Part shown: positions 20,936-23,535 of the stretch, one piece after another
Layout: every line of letters begins with the position of its first letter
How positions within the stretch are numbered: the stretch's first letter is position 1
Source of the DNA: JBAYNS01 sp041678625
GTDB taxonomy: Bacteria; Patescibacteriota; Gracilibacteria; Peribacterales; Peribacteraceae
DNA: 23,535 nucleotides
Assembly: GCA_041678625.1 (NCBI GenBank)
Contig: JBAYNS010000005.1
Location: 1-23,535, forward strand
Direction of reading: 5' to 3'
The notes under the pieces: model-generated
Database searches by the model: none
Told to the model about the DNA's origin: nothing
Seen by the model: the letters and a program-made list of their open reading frames with translations, nothing else
Position numbers and translations under genes: made by a program

Positions 20936-23500
20936 ATGGATGCCTCTGTGGTAGGATATCCCACCGTGTCGTCATACTCGTATCGCTTACCGTCCGAAAC
21001 CCAGCGCAAGCGCTCTCTTTTGCAGCGCATGTACATTATCGAGGGGTCCCTTTTGGTCTGTCTCCTAATCATTATATCGCGGCTTGTGGAGTTGCAGATC
21101 GTCCGCGGCGATGAATACCGCGATATAGCACAGACACAGCACTTTGGCGGAGTAACGCTCCCTGCCAAGAGAGGCGAGGTCCTTTCCCGGAACAGCAAGA
21201 CGCAGGAAACCAGTATTCTGGCAACCAACACAACACTCGATCTGGTGTATGCTGATCCGCTCATTACCGATGACCCTGTGCGTATCGCAGAGATGTTGTC
21301 GGATGTACTGGTAACCGAACAGTTTCATGAACTCTGTTCGCACGGTGAAAACACATGTCCCCGCGAACTCATGCAGTACTATGCTGCCGCATTCGATCCA
21401 CTCGATCGGATCCAAAAAGCGCATACGGGTGTTCTGCTGGAAACCCGGCGCATCTTGGTGAATGCTCCGGAAGAAATCCGCGGGCAACTTCCGGATATCA
21501 CAGAGGTGCGTCGGCAATTTGCACGGGATATCGAACAGCGTATCAAAGAAAAACGCGTAACATTTATTCCGCTGGTCTACGGCGCCACCAAAGTACAAAT
21601 GCAAGAGGTGGAGGATCTTGCTATTCCTGGAGTGTATGTCTCGCGGGAGCAGAACCTCATTTCTGCGGATCCAGAAGAAATCGCCCAACTCAGCCTTGCA
21701 ACAGTCGCACGCAAGCTGGCGCCGATTGTGGGAATGGATCCGGACTACTGCAAACAGCTCCTGCGCAGCAGGCCACTGCGCTATGTTGCCGTCATGCGCC
21801 GGCTCACGCCGGAGATGTCATCGAAAATTCGGGAGCTGAAATTGGATTCCCTGCGCGATGTGCGTGAACGCAGGAAAAACGCTCCAACGTATGAGGCGGC
21901 ACAACAGATACAGGATCCATTGCGCAGCATCGCTCTTCTTGCAGAACACTGGCGCTTTTACCCCGATGCAACCGTCGCTTCGCACGTTGTCGGATTCCTC
22001 AATATGACTCAGGAGGCGCAGTATGGCATCGAGCGAACATTCGATCCGCAATTGCGGGGTCAGGAAGGATTGATCAGCACGGTCAGCGATCCCAGTGGCG
22101 GTCAGATTCTCACTGCTGAACAGACGATTATTGATCCCAAAGACGGCGATACGGTCATCCTGACTATCGACCGTTTTGTGCAGAAGCAAGTGGAAACCAC
22201 TATGGAAGCCGCATTGGAAGAGTACAAAGCAGAGAGCGGCCAGGCGATTGTCATGGAACCGTTCTCCGGCAAGATCATTGCCATGGTGAATGTGCCTCTC
22301 TTCAATAGTAACAACTACGGTACTGTCTATGAAAAAGAGCCCATCATTATTGATGAGCGCAAACGCCAGGAAATCGTTGTGGAACTTCTGCATCCAGAAA
22401 CGAACGCATTCATTGTGAAGGCGTACATCGGCGATATTTTCACGCAGGAGGGCCGTCAGAATCTTACAGAGAAGAAGCGTCAGGAAATTGCAGAGATAGA
22501 GAAACTCTATACATTGAAGGACATTGCCCGTTACTACCTCTACGTCGGGGAGAATCAGCGGCAGGAAATTTTTCCGACGGATGATCCGGAAATTTGGTTG
22601 CGCTATACGAACATGATCGGAGTCGGTGCATATCTCAACCGGACGATCCAATCCATCTACGAACCCGGATCGGTTCTCAAGGCGGTTACCATGGCCATTG
22701 CCATTGATCAGGGAGAAGTGACACCGACAGATACCTATGACGATACGGGTCCCGTGGAAGTAGACGAGTACACGATTCGCAATGCTCTCAATGCGTATTA
22801 CGGCAAGGTAACCATGACCAATTGCCTGGAATTTTCCATTAACACCTGCATGACCAGTGTTTCGGAAAAACTTGGCCGCAAACTATTCCAGAAAATGCTC
22901 GAGCAATTCGGCTTTGGCAAAGTGACGGGCATTGAGCTGGAAGACGAACAGCCAGGAGAAGTGCAACCGTGGCTCAATTGGAGCAATGCACTTCTGGCGA
23001 CTGCCGCATACGGACAGGGTATTTCCGCGACTCCTCTACAGGTCACCACGGCATTCTCGTCACTTGCCAATGGCGGTAAACTCATGAAGCCGATGATTAT
23101 CGATAGCATACGCAAAAGTGATGGAACAACAGAGGTGATGCAACCGCGTGTGGTGGATAGAGTGATTACGCCGGAATCATCCGCCACGATCACTGCCATG
23201 CTCACCAGTGCGGTGACGAACGGTTATGCACGCAGAGCGAAAGTGGATGGATACCGCATCGCAGGAAAAACCGGTACCAGCCAGATTGCCGGACCGGGTG
23301 GCAAGTACGAAACAGGTACCGGTTCCACCATCACCTCCTTTGCCGGCTATGCTCCTATTCATCATCCGCAGTTCGTCATTTACGTAAAATTCGACCGGCC
23401 GCAGAATATCGAGTACGGATCGGAATCCGCGGCACCGGTCTTCAAGGACATCGCCACCTTCCTCTTCAAGTACTACGCGATTCCGCCGGATGAAGAATAA
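20936..23500 (+). CDS. Class B penicillin-binding protein (FtsI/PBP2-like transpeptidase)
   Basis: Peptidoglycan cross-linking enzyme, 854 aa, anchored by one N-terminal helix (about 33-52, IIEGSLLVCLLIIISRLVEL), active site outside the membrane. The dimerisation-type N domain (about 55-370) starts with a variant RGEVLSRN instead of RGxIxDRN. The transpeptidase domain has all motifs: SVLK with catalytic Ser579, SIN (634-636) and KTGT (778-781). It is much larger than typical FtsI (about 590 aa). Part of the excess is an acidic, helical insertion of about 100 residues (roughly 465-565) just before the SxxK motif. A GTG at 20966 preceded by TAGGAT and 8 nt is an alternative, leaderless start. 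No other division genes are in the window, so FtsI versus PBP2 cannot be decided. Confidence 0.93.
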   Translation: MDASVVGYPTVSSYSYRLPSETQRKRSLLQRMYIIEGSLLVCLLIIISRLVELQIVRGDEYRDIAQTQHFGGVTLPAKRGEVLSRNSKTQETSILATNTTLDLVYADPLITDDPVRIAEMLSDVLVTEQFHELCSHGENTCPRELMQYYAAAFDPLDRIQKAHTGVLLETRRILVNAPEEIRGQLPDITEVRRQFARDIEQRIKEKRVTFIPLVYGATKVQMQEVEDLAIPGVYVSREQNLISADPEEIAQLSLATVARKLAPIVGMDPDYCKQLLRSRPLRYVAVMRRLTPEMSSKIRELKLDSLRDVRERRKNAPTYEAAQQIQDPLRSIALLAEHWRFYPDATVASHVVGFLNMTQEAQYGIERTFDPQLRGQEGLISTVSDPSGGQILTAEQTIIDPKDGDTVILTIDRFVQKQVETTMEAALEEYKAESGQAIVMEPFSGKIIAMVNVPLFNSNNYGTVYEKEPIIIDERKRQEIVVELLHPETNAFIVKAYIGDIFTQEGRQNLTEKKRQEIAEIEKLYTLKDIARYYLYVGENQRQEIFPTDDPEIWLRYTNMIGVGAYLNRTIQSIYEPGSVLKAVTMAIAIDQGEVTPTDTYDDTGPVEVDEYTIRNALNAYYGKVTMTNCLEFSINTCMTSVSEKLGRKLFQKMLEQFGFGKVTGIELEDEQPGEVQPWLNWSNALLATAAYGQGISATPLQVTTAFSSLANGGKLMKPMIIDSIRKSDGTTEVMQPRVVDRVITPESSATITAMLTSAVTNGYARRAKVDGYRIAGKTGTSQIAGPGGKYETGTGSTITSFAGYAPIHHPQFVIYVKFDRPQNIEYGSESAAPVFKDIATFLFKYYAIPPDEE
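20952..20957 (+). promoter_or_regulatory. Possible -10 for a GTG start of the PBP gene
   Basis: TAGGAT ends 8 nt before an in-frame GTG at 20966, matching the leaderless pattern of other genes here. It lies inside the longer reading frame that starts at 20936, so the two start models exclude each other. Confidence 0.3.
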
Positions 23501-23501
23501 G

Positions 23502-23535
23502 AGTGAATAGTGAAAAGTTAAAAGTGAACAGTTAA
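23502..23535. repeat. Short direct repeats at window end
   Basis: AGTGAAAAGTTAA (23509-23521) and AGTGAACAGTTAA (23523-23535) differ at one base; a partial AGTGAATAG precedes them. The array is cut by the end of the window, so its full length is unknown. Confidence 0.5.

Overview
The window reads as chromosomal DNA from an uncultured bacterium that uses the standard genetic code: UGA ends several full-length genes, for example at 3921-3923 and 5804-5806. Gene content suggests the Candidate Phyla Radiation (Patescibacteria), perhaps a Peregrinibacteria/Peribacteria-like lineage. It combines a membrane-anchored baseplate-J-like protein, a FecR-like anchored surface protein, a divergent PGK, a TyrRS with a zinc-ribbon insertion, a short PilB/GspE ATPase and many orphan proteins. 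This placement is inference and was not tested by phylogeny.

Layout. 1-3923: three plus-strand genes, pgk, a baseplate-J-like membrane protein and a DUF218 (SanA/YdcF-like) protein. 3924-4435: a gene-free stretch with a strong compound hairpin, a dif-like site (4190-4217), nested palindromes and a 21-bp tandem repeat, leading into a Xer tyrosine recombinase (4436-5380). 5450-7917: an AT-rich accessory stretch with a membrane-anchored HNH protein, a HEPN-motif protein and an orphan gene flanked by direct repeats. 7918-8628: GC-rich palindromic repeats beside a REP-associated (Y1/RAYT) transposase. 8705-11483: orphan genes, two strong terminators, TCGAAGAC repeats, and one orphan gene bounded by 12-bp inverted repeats. 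11519-11963: no gene, but dense RNA-like secondary structure, a candidate structured ncRNA. 11964-15452: a slipin, a DUF1622 membrane protein, two small ORFs, a Cys-rich exported protein coupled to a lipoprotein, and a 110-aa protein. 15493-20807: tyrS, an RluA-type pseudouridine synthase, a FecR/Ig-like anchored protein and a PilB/GspE-type ATPase. 20936-23500: a large class B penicillin-binding protein.

Two themes link the genes. First, many have a -10-like hexamer (TACAAT, TACACT, TATGAT, TATCCT, TACGTT) ending only 6-8 nt before the start codon with no Shine-Dalgarno sequence, as expected for leaderless mRNAs; the gene starting at 11483 (minus) is a clear exception with AGGAGG. Second, the dif-like site, adjacent Xer gene, repeats and accessory genes suggest a replication-terminus region that collects foreign DNA. 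Xer would resolve chromosome dimers at dif, and the class B PBP and slipin are envelope functions. No tRNA, rRNA or CRISPR array was found.
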